A stretch of DNA of 50,672 nt from Lachnospiraceae bacterium (GCA_017548765.1 JAFYZH010000057.1:1-50672), one strand, 5' to 3'; counted from the first letter of the stretch, positions 1-9,417 are shown. The notes: generated from the sequence alone by a model not told the origin. Translations and numbers: made by a program.

Positions 1-204
1 GGCTGCGAGACGGTCGCAATTCGAAGCGCAGCCGGCCGGATCAGCGCGGACACTGTGTACGTGTACCCGCCCGGGATCCCCCAGATCGTGTGCGGCGAAC
101 GCATTTCGCAGGGGATGATCGACCGTTTGATGAAGATGCAGAAGGCAGGAGCCACCTTACGCGGTTCCGCCGATGAGGACCGGATCACGGTCCTGAAGAT
201 ATGA
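1..204 (+). CDS. Orn/Lys/Arg decarboxylase, C-terminal end (5' truncated by window)
   Basis: Frame 1 is open from the first base to a TGA at 202-204, giving the last 67 residues of a protein that starts outside the window. The segment carries a tyrosine-rich turn followed by PPGIPQIVCGE, which matches the C-terminal domain of PLP-dependent Orn/Lys/Arg decarboxylases of the aspartate-aminotransferase fold. In low-GC Gram-positives this gene commonly sits just upstream of a guanylate-kinase-like gene and holB, as it does here, which supports the call. The family decarboxylates a basic amino acid to a polyamine precursor such as cadaverine, putrescine or agmatine; the substrate cannot be read from this fragment. 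The PLP lysine lies upstream and is not visible. Confidence 0.8.
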   Translation, partial: GCETVAIRSAAGRISADTVYVYPPGIPQIVCGERISQGMIDRLMKMQKAGATLRGSADEDRITVLKI

Positions 205-242
205 CAAAAGGGTCCCCTTGGGACCCGAAATCGGAGACAGCA

Positions 243-854
243 ATGGGAAAGATATTTTACCTGATGGGAAAAAGCGCAACGGGAAAGGATACGATGTTTC
301 AGCATCTGGAAGAGAATCCCGAACTGGACCTTAAGACGGTCGTGTTGTACACGACACGTCCGATCCGCGAAGGTGAGAGCGAAGGCGTGGAGTACCATTT
401 CATCGATGAGAAAGCGATGGAACGCTTCCTGAGATCCGGAAAGGTGATCGAAAAGCGCACCTACCACACAGTCTGCGGGGACTGGAGCTACATGACCATC
501 GACGACGGGCAGTTCGACCTCTCGGCGAATAATTACCTCGCGATCGGAACACTGGAGTCCTACGCGAAGATCCGCGAGTATTTCGGCCCGGAAGTGCTGG
601 TGCCGATCTATATTTGGGTAGAGGACGGTGACCGGCTGGCGCGGGCGCTGAAGCGGGAGCGTAAGCAGGCGAACCCGCGGATCGCCGAAGTGTGTCGCCG
701 TTACCTGGCAGATGAGGCGGATTTCTCCGAAGAAAATCTGGCTGCCGCCGGCATCGAGAAACGATTTGAGAACGATGACCGTGAGGCGACGATGGCTGCG
801 ATCGAGGACTATATTCGTGAGCAGATCGCTGCGCAGGATCCGGAAAATGCATAA
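243..854 (+). CDS. Guanylate kinase-like protein
   Basis: The 203-residue protein begins with a P-loop, GKSATGKDT (about residues 8-16), followed by YTTRP, the conserved guanylate-binding segment of guanylate kinases. Guanylate kinase transfers phosphate from ATP to GMP. I chose the ATG at 243 because GGAG lies 6 bases before it and the P-loop then starts near residue 8; an in-frame ATG at 201 would add 14 unrelated residues and overlap the preceding stop. The P-loop has SAT where standard Gmk has SGVGK-type residues, and the middle of the protein is divergent. It may therefore be the paralogue that accompanies the decarboxylase/holB cluster rather than the essential Gmk. Genuine GMP kinase activity is likely but not certain. 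Confidence 0.75.
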   Translation: MGKIFYLMGKSATGKDTMFQHLEENPELDLKTVVLYTTRPIREGESEGVEYHFIDEKAMERFLRSGKVIEKRTYHTVCGDWSYMTIDDGQFDLSANNYLAIGTLESYAKIREYFGPEVLVPIYIWVEDGDRLARALKRERKQANPRIAEVCRRYLADEADFSEENLAAAGIEKRFENDDREATMAAIEDYIREQIAAQDPENA

Positions 855-926
855 AGAAAGTTAGGGTTTACGGTGCCTGGTCGGCGAAACAGTTCGACGG
901 CCAGGCAGGATACAGGGGTGAATCAG

Positions 927-3221
927 ATGGCAGATAACGAGAATAAAAAACCGAATAAACAAGATTCCATCGGGATCGAGACGGGCCTAGAGACCAACGT
1001 GATCACGAACGAGAGTGCGAAGCGTTATAAGTGGATCTTCGTCGCATTTTGCGGCGTGCTTGCGATCGCGCTGGCACTGAATGCATTGGGCGTGTTTTCG
1101 ATCGCTCCGCGAAATGAGGACGATCCCGACAAATGGTACGATTACGACGACCGACGCGCCGACGCGAAGACGACCGCGGAAGATATTACCTATACGACCG
1201 CGGACTCGGACATCCCGACGATCGATGTAAATGTCAGACCCGGTGAAACGGCGGATGTGACGAAGCCGGACGGCACGAAAGAAGAGACGGCGGATGTTTC
1301 GGAACCGGACGAGTCGAAGGCAGACCCGACGAAGGAGGAAACCGCGCCGGGAGCTTCGGAAGCGGACGTGACGCAGGCGGACGAATCGAAACCGGATACA
1401 ACGAAGGCGGAACCTACGAACCCTGAGCCGACGAAGGCAGAGCCTACGAAACCGGAGCCTACGGCCCCCGAGCCCACGAAGCCCGAACCTACGAAGGCAG
1501 AGCCTGCAAACCCTGCGGGACCGGTGACGATCCCGGCAAATGCGACGAAGGGCACGACCTTTACCGCGACGGATAAAGACGGCCAGCTGAGCGTAGTCGT
1601 AACATTGGCCGACCGCTGGGGAGACGGGAACGCATTTACCAAGTACGACATCAAACTGAACAATGCTTCGAAAAAGGATCTGTCCAACTGGGCCATCGAA
1701 CTCACGTTCGCGAAGGCGCCGGTGCTGGACCAGTCCTGGAGCGGCACGTTCACGCCGAACGGAAATAAACTGGTGATCACGCCGGTGGACTATAACACCA
1801 CCATCATGGCGGGACAGAGCCCTGACGTCGGCTTCATCGTGAACGGCACGACGCTCACCGAGATCACGAGAGTGACCATCGGAAAAGCGGTCGCTTCTGT
1901 AAACCAGAACCCGCAGAACCAAAATCAAAACCAGAATCAGAATAACCAGAACAACCAGAACAACCAGAACCAGCCGGCGGCAAACCCCGGTAAGAAGGAA
2001 GTTCCGGCGCTGTCGCAGGACGACTGGCTCTCCGTTTCCGGAAACAAGATCGTAGACGCGGCGGGGAACGAGGTTTGGCTCACGGGTTGCAACTGGTTCG
2101 GTTACAACACGGGAACGAACACCTTCGACGGTTTGTGGAATTGTGACCTCAACAGTTCATTGGCCGCGATCGCGGACCATGGCTTCAACTTGTTGCGCGT
2201 TCCGATCAGCGCCGAACTGATCCTCCAGTGGAAGGCCGGAAATGCTCCGTCCGCGAACTTCAACAACGCGACGAATTCCTACCTGGTGGGCATGGATTCC
2301 CTGCAAATCTGGGACTACGTCGTCGGTCAATGTCACGCCTACGGCATAAAGATCATGATCGACATCCACAGTGCGAAGACGGACGCGATGGGACACATGA
2401 AGCCGCTCTGGGTGGACGGAAACATCACCGAGAAGGATTATCTGGACGCGCTGGCGTGGATGGCCGATCGCTATAAGAATGACGACACGATCATCGCGTA
2501 CGATCTGAAGAACGAGCCGCACGGTAAGCCGAACGAGACGCCGAAGGCGATCTGGAACAACAGCACGGATGCCAACAACTGGAAGTACATCGCAGAGAAG
2601 GCGGCAAATGCAGTCCTCTCGAAGAACCCGAACGTCCTCGTTATGGTCGAAGGCATCGAGATCTACCCGATCGACATCAAGAAGAACGGCAACTTCGCTT
2701 CGACGAATGAGAAAGACTACTACTACAACTGGTGGGGCGGTAACCTCCGTGGCGTTGCGGACGCGCCGGTAAACCTCGGAAAATACCAGAATAAGCTGGT
2801 CTACTCACCGCACGATTACGGTCCGACCGTATATAAGCAGCCGTGGTTCGACAAGGCATACACCTTCGATTCGCTGATGAAGGATTGCTGGGAGGATAAC
2901 TGGTTCTACATCTATAAGCAAGGCATTGCCCCCCTGCTGATCGGTGAATGGGGCGGCTACATGACGGAGCCGAACCTGACCTGGATGACGTACCTGCGGA
3001 AGCTGATAAAGGATAACAAACTGCACCACACCTTCTGGTGTTTCAACTCGAACTCGGGTGATACCGGCGGCCTAGTGCTGGGCGATTTCGTCACCTGGGA
3101 TACGGAGAAATACAACTTCGTGAAGGAAGTCCTGTGGCAGAAGAACGGCAAGTTCGTCGGGCTGGATCATCAGATCCCGCTGGGTAAGAACGGCATCACC
3201 TTAACACAGGGAGTTAAGTAA
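927..3221 (+). CDS. Membrane-anchored endoglucanase: CBM2-like domain plus GH5 catalytic domain
   Basis: The protein has 764 residues from the ATG at 927, which has AGGGGTG 6 bases upstream; the longer frame from 873 has no good ribosome site. In order it shows a charged cytoplasmic tail, one membrane segment (36-58), a Thr/Glu/Pro/Lys linker with [11 protein letters not shown]-type repeats (about 60-205), a CBM2-like cellulose-binding domain (about 210-320), an Asn/Gln-rich linker, and a GH5 domain (about 360-741). The GH5 domain resembles subfamily 1 endocellulases: GCNWFGY, LLRVPIS, DIHS, NEPHG with the acid/base Glu at about 530, WWGGNLRG, and IGEWGG with the nucleophile Glu at about 674. 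The expected role is hydrolysis of beta-1,4-glucan at the outer face of the cell. A membrane segment with no obvious signal-peptidase site suggests a type II anchor. It sits inside what is otherwise a housekeeping gene run. Confidence 0.9.
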   Translation: MADNENKKPNKQDSIGIETGLETNVITNESAKRYKWIFVAFCGVLAIALALNALGVFSIAPRNEDDPDKWYDYDDRRADAKTTAEDITYTTADSDIPTIDVNVRPGETADVTKPDGTKEETADVSEPDESKADPTKEETAPGASEADVTQADESKPDTTKAEPTNPEPTKAEPTKPEPTAPEPTKPEPTKAEPANPAGPVTIPANATKGTTFTATDKDGQLSVVVTLADRWGDGNAFTKYDIKLNNASKKDLSNWAIELTFAKAPVLDQSWSGTFTPNGNKLVITPVDYNTTIMAGQSPDVGFIVNGTTLTEITRVTIGKAVASVNQNPQNQNQNQNQNNQNNQNNQNQPAANPGKKEVPALSQDDWLSVSGNKIVDAAGNEVWLTGCNWFGYNTGTNTFDGLWNCDLNSSLAAIADHGFNLLRVPISAELILQWKAGNAPSANFNNATNSYLVGMDSLQIWDYVVGQCHAYGIKIMIDIHSAKTDAMGHMKPLWVDGNITEKDYLDALAWMADRYKNDDTIIAYDLKNEPHGKPNETPKAIWNNSTDANNWKYIAEKAANAVLSKNPNVLVMVEGIEIYPIDIKKNGNFASTNEKDYYYNWWGGNLRGVADAPVNLGKYQNKLVYSPHDYGPTVYKQPWFDKAYTFDSLMKDCWEDNWFYIYKQGIAPLLIGEWGGYMTEPNLTWMTYLRKLIKDNKLHHTFWCFNSNSGDTGGLVLGDFVTWDTEKYNFVKEVLWQKNGKFVGLDHQIPLGKNGITLTQGVK

Positions 3222-3257
3222 ACGACCGAAACGGACGTTTCGGAAAATGGAGAGCAT

Positions 3258-4259
3258 ATGGCGGGATTTGAGAAGGTGGTCGGCCATCCTGCGGTCATCA
3301 CCCATCTGAACAATTCCATACAGAGCGGGCGTGTCGCACACTGCTACCTGTTCGTCGGCGAGGACGGCATCGGCAAGCGCATGGTGGCGACCGAGTTCGC
3401 GAAGAAGCTGCTGTGCGAAACGCCGGACGGGCCTTCGGCCCGCCCGTGCGGTACCTGCCCGGCCTGCGTCGCGGTGGATCGCGGCTCGCACCCGGACCTG
3501 AAGTACATTCGCCACGAAAAACCCGCGACGATCGGTGTGGACGATGTGCGGGAGCAGCTCAATGGCGACATCGTGATCCGCCCGTACCGCGCCGACCGGA
3601 AGATCTACATCATCGACGAGGCAGAACTTCTGAATGTGCAGGCGCAGAATGCGATCCTAAAGACCATCGAGGAGCCGCCGTCCTACGCGGTGATCCTCCT
3701 GCTTTCCAACAATCGCGACGTTTTCCTGGAGACGATCCGTTCACGAAGCGTTTTGGTGGAGTTTCAGCCGCTGCGTCGCGAGGACGTCGCGAGATACATC
3801 GAGGCGTATTTTCCGCCGTCAGATGATCGCGAGTTCGCGCTGGACCACTGCCGCGGAAATATCGGGCGCGCCCTGCATCTGATGGAGGACGAGAACGCAC
3901 GCGAGTTCGTCACGACGGTGTGCGGGATCCTGGCGAAGCTTCCGAAACTGTCCGTGATCGAGCGGATGGACGCGGTGAGCGAACTGTCGCAGGATCGCGA
4001 GGATGTGAAAGAGGCGATGGAACTGTTTTTGGCATGGTATCGCGACGTGGCCGTGCTGAAGGCGACGGGGGATGCCCGCCAGTTGCAGTTCGGTAGCCAA
4101 AACATAAAGAAGATCGAGGCGGCCGCGCAGGCATATTCATTTGCCGCGCTCGGACGGATCTTCGAGAAGGTCAGGGAGACGAAAGAGCTCCTTCTGGCCA
4201 ATGTAAACCCCGAATCGGCATTCGAGAATTTGCTGCTCGAGTGCGGAGTCGCGGGCTAG
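3258..4259 (+). CDS. holB: DNA polymerase III subunit delta'
   Basis: This 333-residue protein is an AAA+ clamp-loader subunit of DNA polymerase III. The P-loop region reads GEDGIGKR (about 34-41), and Cys53, Cys64, Cys67 and Cys70 form the zinc module (CGTCPAC) typical of delta' and tau/gamma. The segment YIIDEAE and the sensor-1-like ILKTIEEPP follow. The protein opens and loads the sliding clamp. The ATG at 3258 has GGAGAG upstream. It directly precedes ricT, an arrangement conserved in Firmicutes (holB-yaaT), which strengthens the call. Confidence 0.92.
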   Translation: MAGFEKVVGHPAVITHLNNSIQSGRVAHCYLFVGEDGIGKRMVATEFAKKLLCETPDGPSARPCGTCPACVAVDRGSHPDLKYIRHEKPATIGVDDVREQLNGDIVIRPYRADRKIYIIDEAELLNVQAQNAILKTIEEPPSYAVILLLSNNRDVFLETIRSRSVLVEFQPLRREDVARYIEAYFPPSDDREFALDHCRGNIGRALHLMEDENAREFVTTVCGILAKLPKLSVIERMDAVSELSQDREDVKEAMELFLAWYRDVAVLKATGDARQLQFGSQNIKKIEAAAQAYSFAALGRIFEKVRETKELLLANVNPESAFENLLLECGVAG

Positions 4260-4322
4260 ATCGCCGATGGCGGCGCGGGATGACCCGGCCGGACCACGGA
4301 AGAAAGATGAGGATAGATAGAA

Positions 4323-5471
4323 ATGCAAAGCAATGAAAACATCGACAACCAGGTAAACCCTGAGATCCGCGAGACATCGGAGAGCAGGGAGAACGTGGAA
4401 GTCAAAGAGACAAAAAGTGTGACCGAAGCGAAGGACACTAAGGAAAACCGTGAAAACCGAGAACCCCGTGAGAACCGCGGCGGACGCGACAACCGGGAGA
4501 ATAAGGAGTCGAAAGACAACAAAGAGGCGAACCGCGAGCCGATCTCTCCGGATGAGCAGGTCATCGGAGTGAAGGTGGATAACAACCGCAAGATGTACCT
4601 GTACCTGACCGGTAAGAAGCAGGTTTCACGCGGACAGCGCGTGATCGTGGAGACGGCGCGCGGCGTCGAGATCGCCACGGTCGTTATGAGCCCGCGGCGC
4701 TATGAGAAGCGTGACCGCGACCTGAAGAGGATCCTGCGCGTAGCGACGGAAGCCGACATAAAGAGAGACGAGAAAAACCGTGAAAAAGAGGCGCACGCGT
4801 TTGAGATCGGTCTGGAGAAGATCGCCCAGTACGGTCTGGAAATGAAGCTGGTGCGCACCGAATACACGTTTGATAATAACAAATTATTATTCTATTTCAC
4901 AGCGGATGGCCGCGTGGATTTCCGTGAGTTGGTAAAAGGCCTGGCTTCGGTCTTCCACACGAGGATCGAGTTGCGCCAGATCGGCGTGCGTGACGAGTGC
5001 CGCATGCTGGGAGGCCTGGGCGTATGCGGACGTGAGCTCTGCTGCAAGAGCTACCTGCCCGACTTCGCGCCGGTATCTATCAAGATGGCGAAAGATCAGG
5101 GCATTCCCCTCAATCCGCTGAAGATCTCCGGCGTTTGCGGCCGTCTGATGTGCTGCTTAAAGAACGAGCAGGAGACCTACAACTACCTGAACAGCCGTCT
5201 GCCCAACCCGGGCGATGAAGTGACGACGCCGGAGGGCCTGAAGGGTAAGGTCCACAGCGTGAGCACCCTGCGTCAGCAGGTGCGCGTCATCGTCGAGACG
5301 GATAAAGACGAAAAGGAGATCCGCGAGTACGAGGCAGCCGACCTGAAGTTTGCGAAGCCGAAGCAGCGTCGCAGAGATAAGCGGCTGGATATCTCCGAGG
5401 AAGAGGCAAATAAGCTCGAAGAGATCGAGAAGATGGAGCGGAAGACGCTTTACGAGGAAAGAGACGACTAA
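4323..5471 (+). CDS. ricT: PSP1 domain protein, RicT/YaaT family
   Basis: The 382-residue protein starts with an unusually long, charged, Asn/Glu/Arg-rich disordered segment (about 1-75). The PSP1 domain follows. Its cysteine pairs, CRMLGGLGVCGRELCCKS and GVCGRLMCC, are the hallmark of RicT. In Bacillus subtilis RicT forms the RicA-RicF-RicT complex, binds iron-sulfur clusters and is needed for RNase Y-dependent mRNA processing, competence and sporulation phosphorelay functions. No ricA or ricF is present in the window. The gene follows holB and its TAA abuts the ATG of the methyltransferase gene. The repeated DNRENKESKDNKE-like N-terminus is an extension not expected in Bacillus. Confidence 0.88.
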   Translation: MQSNENIDNQVNPEIRETSESRENVEVKETKSVTEAKDTKENRENREPRENRGGRDNRENKESKDNKEANREPISPDEQVIGVKVDNNRKMYLYLTGKKQVSRGQRVIVETARGVEIATVVMSPRRYEKRDRDLKRILRVATEADIKRDEKNREKEAHAFEIGLEKIAQYGLEMKLVRTEYTFDNNKLLFYFTADGRVDFRELVKGLASVFHTRIELRQIGVRDECRMLGGLGVCGRELCCKSYLPDFAPVSIKMAKDQGIPLNPLKISGVCGRLMCCLKNEQETYNYLNSRLPNPGDEVTTPEGLKGKVHSVSTLRQQVRVIVETDKDEKEIREYEAADLKFAKPKQRRRDKRLDISEEEANKLEEIEKMERKTLYEERDD

Positions 5472-6203
5472 ATGGAGCGTGTGGATAAACTGACGGCCAA
5501 TGGATATAAGATCCTGCAGGACACGGACGGCTTCTGTTTCGGCATGGATGCGGTGCTGCTGTCGCGGTTCGCGAAGGTGACCCCGGGAGAGACGGTGCTG
5601 GACCTGTGCACGGGCACGGGCGTGGTGCCGCTGCTGCTTGCGGCGCACACCGAAGGGAAGCATTTTACCGGGCTGGAGATCCAGGAGCGCGTGGCGGACA
5701 TGGCGGGCCGGAGCGTCGTACTCAACGGCGTGGAGGATCGTGTGTCGATCGTCTGCGGCGACCTGAAGGAGGCTGCGACGCATTTTCCGAAAGCATCCTT
5801 TGATGTGGTCACTTGCAATCCGCCGTACATGAGTCAGCAGGGCGGGCTGGTGAACCCGTCGGATGGGAAGGCGATCTCGCGTCACGAGATCAAATGCACG
5901 CTGGCGGACGTGATCGCGGCGGCGACGCAGATGATGAAGAGCGGCGGGCGGTTTTACATGGTGCACCGGCCGCGGCGGTTGCCGGAGATCTTCACGCTTT
6001 GCTCGGAAAATGGCTTGCACATCCGGACCTTGCGCACGGTGCAGCCGCGGATCGGCGAGCCGGCGAACATGGTGCTGATCGAGGCGATCCGCGGAGGAAA
6101 CGCCCAGTGCAACATTGCCCCGACATGCGTGATCTACGACGGCAAAGACGAAGCGGGACGGGACACCTATACCGACGAGATCCGGCGGTATTTTGAGGAA
6201 TAA
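5472..6203 (+). CDS. tRNA1(Val) (adenine-37-N6)-methyltransferase-like, YfiC/TrmN6 family
   Basis: The 243-residue protein starts on the base after the ricT stop, so the two are probably translated together. It opens with DGFCFGMDAVLLSRF, typical of the TrmN6/YabB family, followed by the SAM-binding motif VLDLCTGTGVVPLLL (about 42-56) and the catalytic NPPY motif at 116-119, which marks amino-methyltransferases of adenine or glutamine. The family adds a methyl group to N6 of adenine in tRNA. The neighbours holB, ricT and rsmI match the conserved Bacillus order yaaT-yabA-yabB-yazA-yabC, with yabA and yazA absent. The exact tRNA target is inferred from family only. Confidence 0.85.
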   Translation: MERVDKLTANGYKILQDTDGFCFGMDAVLLSRFAKVTPGETVLDLCTGTGVVPLLLAAHTEGKHFTGLEIQERVADMAGRSVVLNGVEDRVSIVCGDLKEAATHFPKASFDVVTCNPPYMSQQGGLVNPSDGKAISRHEIKCTLADVIAAATQMMKSGGRFYMVHRPRRLPEIFTLCSENGLHIRTLRTVQPRIGEPANMVLIEAIRGGNAQCNIAPTCVIYDGKDEAGRDTYTDEIRRYFEE

Positions 6204-6206
6204 GAT

Positions 6207-7061
6207 ATGAGCGGTACACTTTATGTATGCGCGACCCCGATCGGAAATCTGGAGGATATCACGTATCGGGTGGTGCGGACGCTGCGGGAGGTCGACCTGA
6301 TCGCGGCCGAAGACACGCGCAACAGTATAAAACTGTTGAATTACTTCGACATCAAAACGCCGATGACGAGTTATCACGAGTATAATCGCTTCGACAAGGC
6401 GAACTACCTGGTGAAGGAACTCCTAGACGGCAAAAATATCGCGCTGATCACGGATGCGGGCACGCCTGGCATCTCGGATCCGGGCGAGGTCCTGGTGGCC
6501 ATGTGCGTGGAGGCGGGCGTGACGGTTACGGCGCTGCCGGGCGCGATGGCGGGGATCAATGCCCTCATCATGTCGGGACTGCCGACACGGCGCTTCTGCT
6601 TTGAAGCCTTCCTTACGAACGAGAAGAAGGAGCGGCAGCAGGTGCTGGAGGAACTGGCGCATGAGCATCGTACGATCGTGATGTACGAGGCGCCGCACCG
6701 GCTGACGAAGACGCTGCAGGTGTTGGAGGAGCTCTTCGGGGCGGATCGCAGGATCGCGGTCTGCAGGGAGCTGACGAAGAAGCACGAAGAGGCGGTGCGG
6801 GGAACATTGGCCCAGGTGCGAGAGCATTTTGAGCAGAACGAGCCGAAGGGCGAATTCGTGCTCGTGATCGAGGGCGCGTCCTACGAAAAGGAGCGCGACG
6901 AGAAGGAAAAAGAGTGGGCCGAGATGGATCTTTCGGCGCACATGAACCTGTATCTGGAGCGGGGAATGGACCGCAAAGAAGCCATGAAGCAGGTGGCGGC
7001 GGACCGCGGGATCTCGAAGCGGGACGTGTATAAAGAATTACTGGAGGAAAGCGGAGAATGA
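6207..7061 (+). CDS. rsmI: 16S rRNA (cytidine1402-2'-O)-methyltransferase
   Basis: The 284-residue protein carries the tetrapyrrole-methylase fold: CATPIGNLEDITYR near the N-terminus, then LIAAEDTRNS, YHEYN, LITDAGTPGISDPG and LPGAMAG. These are the RsmI signatures. The enzyme methylates the 2'-O of C1402 in the decoding centre of 16S rRNA using SAM. The start at 6207 lies 3 bases after the preceding stop, with TGAGGAATAAG as the ribosome site. The C-terminal part (RGMDRKEAMKQVAADRGISKRDVYKEL) is the usual helix-turn-helix-like tail. Its stop overlaps the start of the next gene. Confidence 0.93.
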   Translation: MSGTLYVCATPIGNLEDITYRVVRTLREVDLIAAEDTRNSIKLLNYFDIKTPMTSYHEYNRFDKANYLVKELLDGKNIALITDAGTPGISDPGEVLVAMCVEAGVTVTALPGAMAGINALIMSGLPTRRFCFEAFLTNEKKERQQVLEELAHEHRTIVMYEAPHRLTKTLQVLEELFGADRRIAVCRELTKKHEEAVRGTLAQVREHFEQNEPKGEFVLVIEGASYEKERDEKEKEWAEMDLSAHMNLYLERGMDRKEAMKQVAADRGISKRDVYKELLEESGE

Positions 7062-7651
7062 AAGATTCCCAGAAGATGAAGGATGAGGACATCCGCCCGA
7101 TCCTGTTTGACTATTTGGATGAGCAGGGAGTGCGTGGGCGCTTTTTTGAAGAGTTTGTCATGGGACGCCGGACGCGGGCCGATGCGCTTTTGGTGCGCGA
7201 GGATCTGATCGGTTTTGAGATCAAAAGCGACCGCGACACGCTGGCGCGGCTGAAACGGCAGATCAAGGGCTACCACCAGTTCTGCGACCGCAGCTACATC
7301 GTGGTTGGCGCGAAATACCTGGATAAAGTGCAGGAGGAAGTCCCGGAAAACTGGGGCGTGATCCTGATCAAAAAGGGTGAGAACGAAGAAGAGAAGCCTT
7401 CCCTCGAGATCCTGCGGGAGGCGCAGCCCGGACCCCGCGAACATTTGCGCTCGCAATTACACTTATTGTGGAGATCCGAACTGATCGAGATCGTTCGCAA
7501 CCATAACCTCGGCGGAGTATCCGGAAAGAATAAGCAGCGCCTGCGCGAGATGATCTACCACGGACTGCCCCGCGAGACCGTCCGCAAGGAACTCTGCGAA
7601 GCATTGATCCAGAGAGACTACTCGCTGTATGAAGGCGAAGATGAAGAATAG
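7058..7651 (+). CDS. sce7726-like protein of unknown function
   Basis: The 197-residue protein overlaps the rsmI stop in an ATGA arrangement, so it is probably cotranslated with it. The segment RADALLVREDLIGFEIKS, followed by a Lys/Arg-rich helix and YIVVG, resembles the core of the sce7726 family: a PD-(D/E)xK-like pattern with Asp, Glu and a Lys two residues after the Glu. That core suggests a nuclease-type fold. The C-terminal part (about 130-190) is helical and contains a possible DNA-binding segment around RQRLREMIYHGLPRETV-like residues. An alternative start is the ATG at 7076. Function is not established; family assignment rests on the core motif only. Confidence 0.6.
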   Translation: MKDSQKMKDEDIRPILFDYLDEQGVRGRFFEEFVMGRRTRADALLVREDLIGFEIKSDRDTLARLKRQIKGYHQFCDRSYIVVGAKYLDKVQEEVPENWGVILIKKGENEEEKPSLEILREAQPGPREHLRSQLHLLWRSELIEIVRNHNLGGVSGKNKQRLREMIYHGLPRETVRKELCEALIQRDYSLYEGEDEE

Positions 7652-7658
7652 AAGAGCA

Positions 7659-7713
7659 ATGTGTCAGTGGGAAAGGTGACAAAAAGAACCGTCCCCATTG
7701 ACACATTTTTTTA
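7659..7713. repeat. REP-like long hairpin followed by a T tract
   Basis: Left arm ATGTGTCAGTGGG and right arm CCCCATTGACACAT pair over nearly their whole length, with one G-T wobble and two inner mismatches, around a loop containing AAAAAGAACC. Seven T residues follow at 7707-7712. The core GGGGACGGTTCTTTTTGTCAC (read on the minus strand) resembles dispersed palindromes I know from many Clostridia. It may also terminate transcription of the rsmI run before the sigma factor gene. Confidence 0.7.
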
Positions 7714-7788
7714 AAAAGGGTCCTAACCATTTTCCGGAAAGCGCTACTATATAGGTGAAAGCTTTCAAATGCAACTGAGGTACACACT

Positions 7789-9333
7789 ATGACGAAAGAA
7801 CAGATGGAACAGATCGTTTCGGAAAATATGAAGAAGATCTATCTGTACTGCATGCGCAGATTGGGAAATGCGTCGGACGCGGAGGATGTGGCGTCGGACA
7901 TCATGCTGGAACTGCTGCGTTCGTACTCCGAAGTGAGGGACGACGCTGCGGTGCATAATTACATGTGGTCCGTGGCCGGGAACCTGTGTAAAAGCTTCTG
8001 GCGTAAGGCCGGGCGAATGGCAACGATAGAGATCCCGGAAGACTATGAGGGAACCTATATGATCACACCCGAGGAGCAGCTGATCCACGAAGAGGAATTG
8101 CTTACGCTTCGGAGGGAACTCTCCCTGCTCAGCGAAAAGTACCGCCAGGTCATGATCGCGCACTACATTCATCAGAAAACCTGCGAAGAGATCGCGGGCG
8201 AGACGGGATTGACCGTGACGAATGTAAAGCAGTATCTGTTCGAAGGACGGAAAAAAGTCCGGAAAGGAATGGACATGCAAAGAGAATATGGAGTATATAG
8301 TTACGCACCGGAGAAGTTCACAATGGATTTCTGGGGCGATTCGGGAGAGGGTTACTGGTCGTTGTTCGACCGCAAACTGCCGGGAAGCATCATGCTTTCG
8401 GTCTATGACGCGCCGAAGACGCTGGAGGAACTCAGCATGGAGGTCGGTGTTTCGATGCCGTACCTCGAGGAGGAGGTGGCCCGCCTTTTGGAGTATGAGC
8501 TCCTGGTGAAGCAGGGCAATAAGTACCGCAGCGGTATCGTGATCTACGACAATGCTTTTTTAGACGCCGTAAAGCGTGCGGCCCGCGAAGCATTGACTGA
8601 GAATATCGAAGCGATCCGAGCCATGGTAAAACGGGGAACTGAGCTACTGAAAGAGACGGACTTCACTTGTTATAAGGACGATGAAAACGTCCGCGGCTGG
8701 TTCGTCCTGATGTTGATCCTGTGGGAGGCAGTGCAACAGTCGGAAAGCAAACTGAAGAAGCCGCTGACATTTCCCCTTCTGGCCAATGGTTCCAAGGGCT
8801 ACGTGATGGGCCAGCGCGGCGAGCATGAGAGAGAGGTCTCCGGCTTTTACGGGATGTATACCCTGAACCACGGCTACCTGCGGTCTTTGAATTTCAACCG
8901 CCTGACGGACCGGGTGGTGAACCCTTTTGAGAAGGGCGTTCGCGATGTGCTTCTCGCCTGTGAAGAGCGACGCGGCGAGACGTCGGAATGGGAGAACCTG
9001 TCCGACATGATCGAGAAGAAGATCGTCCACATTGAGGACGGAAAGATCTGCCCGAACTACTGCGAGATATCCGAAACCTGCTACCAGGAGATCATGGATA
9101 AAATGGCAGGCGAGATCGACTTTATGGCAGATCTGTCGGCACGACTTCGCGAGCATGCGGCGAAGACCCTGGCTGCATCGACCCCGAAGGATATATTGCA
9201 TGCGGAGGAGATCGGCAGCATCCTCTCCATGTGGAAGATTTTGGAGAACATGGTTCCGATCGCTCTTGAGAGCGGACTGCTCACAAAGGGAACCGAGGAG
9301 CAAAACCTCACCGTCTTTTATATTCACTGGTAA
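7789..9333 (+). CDS. ECF-like sigma-70 factor with a ~350-residue C-terminal extension
   Basis: The 514-residue protein starts like an ECF sigma factor. Region 2 is at about 14-75, including RRLGNASDAEDVASDIMLEL. Region 4 is at about 110-162, including the helix-turn-helix CEEIAGETGLTVTNVKQYL. ECF factors direct RNA polymerase to alternative promoters and normally end near residue 180. Here a further 350 residues follow with no membrane segment. They begin with a likely winged-helix module (about 208-255, ELSMEVGVSMPYLEEEV, then a hydrophobic wing) and continue as a mostly helical region with several Cys and Trp residues. No anti-sigma gene is adjacent, so the extension may itself sense or restrain activity; that is inference. 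The ATG at 7789 has TGAGG upstream. Confidence 0.8.
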   Translation: MTKEQMEQIVSENMKKIYLYCMRRLGNASDAEDVASDIMLELLRSYSEVRDDAAVHNYMWSVAGNLCKSFWRKAGRMATIEIPEDYEGTYMITPEEQLIHEEELLTLRRELSLLSEKYRQVMIAHYIHQKTCEEIAGETGLTVTNVKQYLFEGRKKVRKGMDMQREYGVYSYAPEKFTMDFWGDSGEGYWSLFDRKLPGSIMLSVYDAPKTLEELSMEVGVSMPYLEEEVARLLEYELLVKQGNKYRSGIVIYDNAFLDAVKRAAREALTENIEAIRAMVKRGTELLKETDFTCYKDDENVRGWFVLMLILWEAVQQSESKLKKPLTFPLLANGSKGYVMGQRGEHEREVSGFYGMYTLNHGYLRSLNFNRLTDRVVNPFEKGVRDVLLACEERRGETSEWENLSDMIEKKIVHIEDGKICPNYCEISETCYQEIMDKMAGEIDFMADLSARLREHAAKTLAASTPKDILHAEEIGSILSMWKILENMVPIALESGLLTKGTEEQNLTVFYIHW

Positions 9334-9351
9334 AGAATGTGAGTTCGAAAT

Positions 9352-9400
9352 ACGGGTGCGGGTCTGTCGAATAAGACAGCCCCGCGCCCGTTTTCTTTTT
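9352..9400 (+). terminator. Rho-independent terminator after the sigma factor gene
   Basis: ACGGGTGCGGGTCTGTC pairs with GACAGCCCCGCGCCCGT around the loop GAATAA, followed by TTTTCTTTTT. Confidence 0.85.
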
Positions 9401-9417
9401 GGCGGAAGGATGATATA

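Noticed and set aside
5157-6377. 406-codon open frame on the minus strand
   Set aside because: Antisense to ricT and the trmN6-like gene, which carry clear family motifs. The translation is Arg/His-rich and shows no domain.
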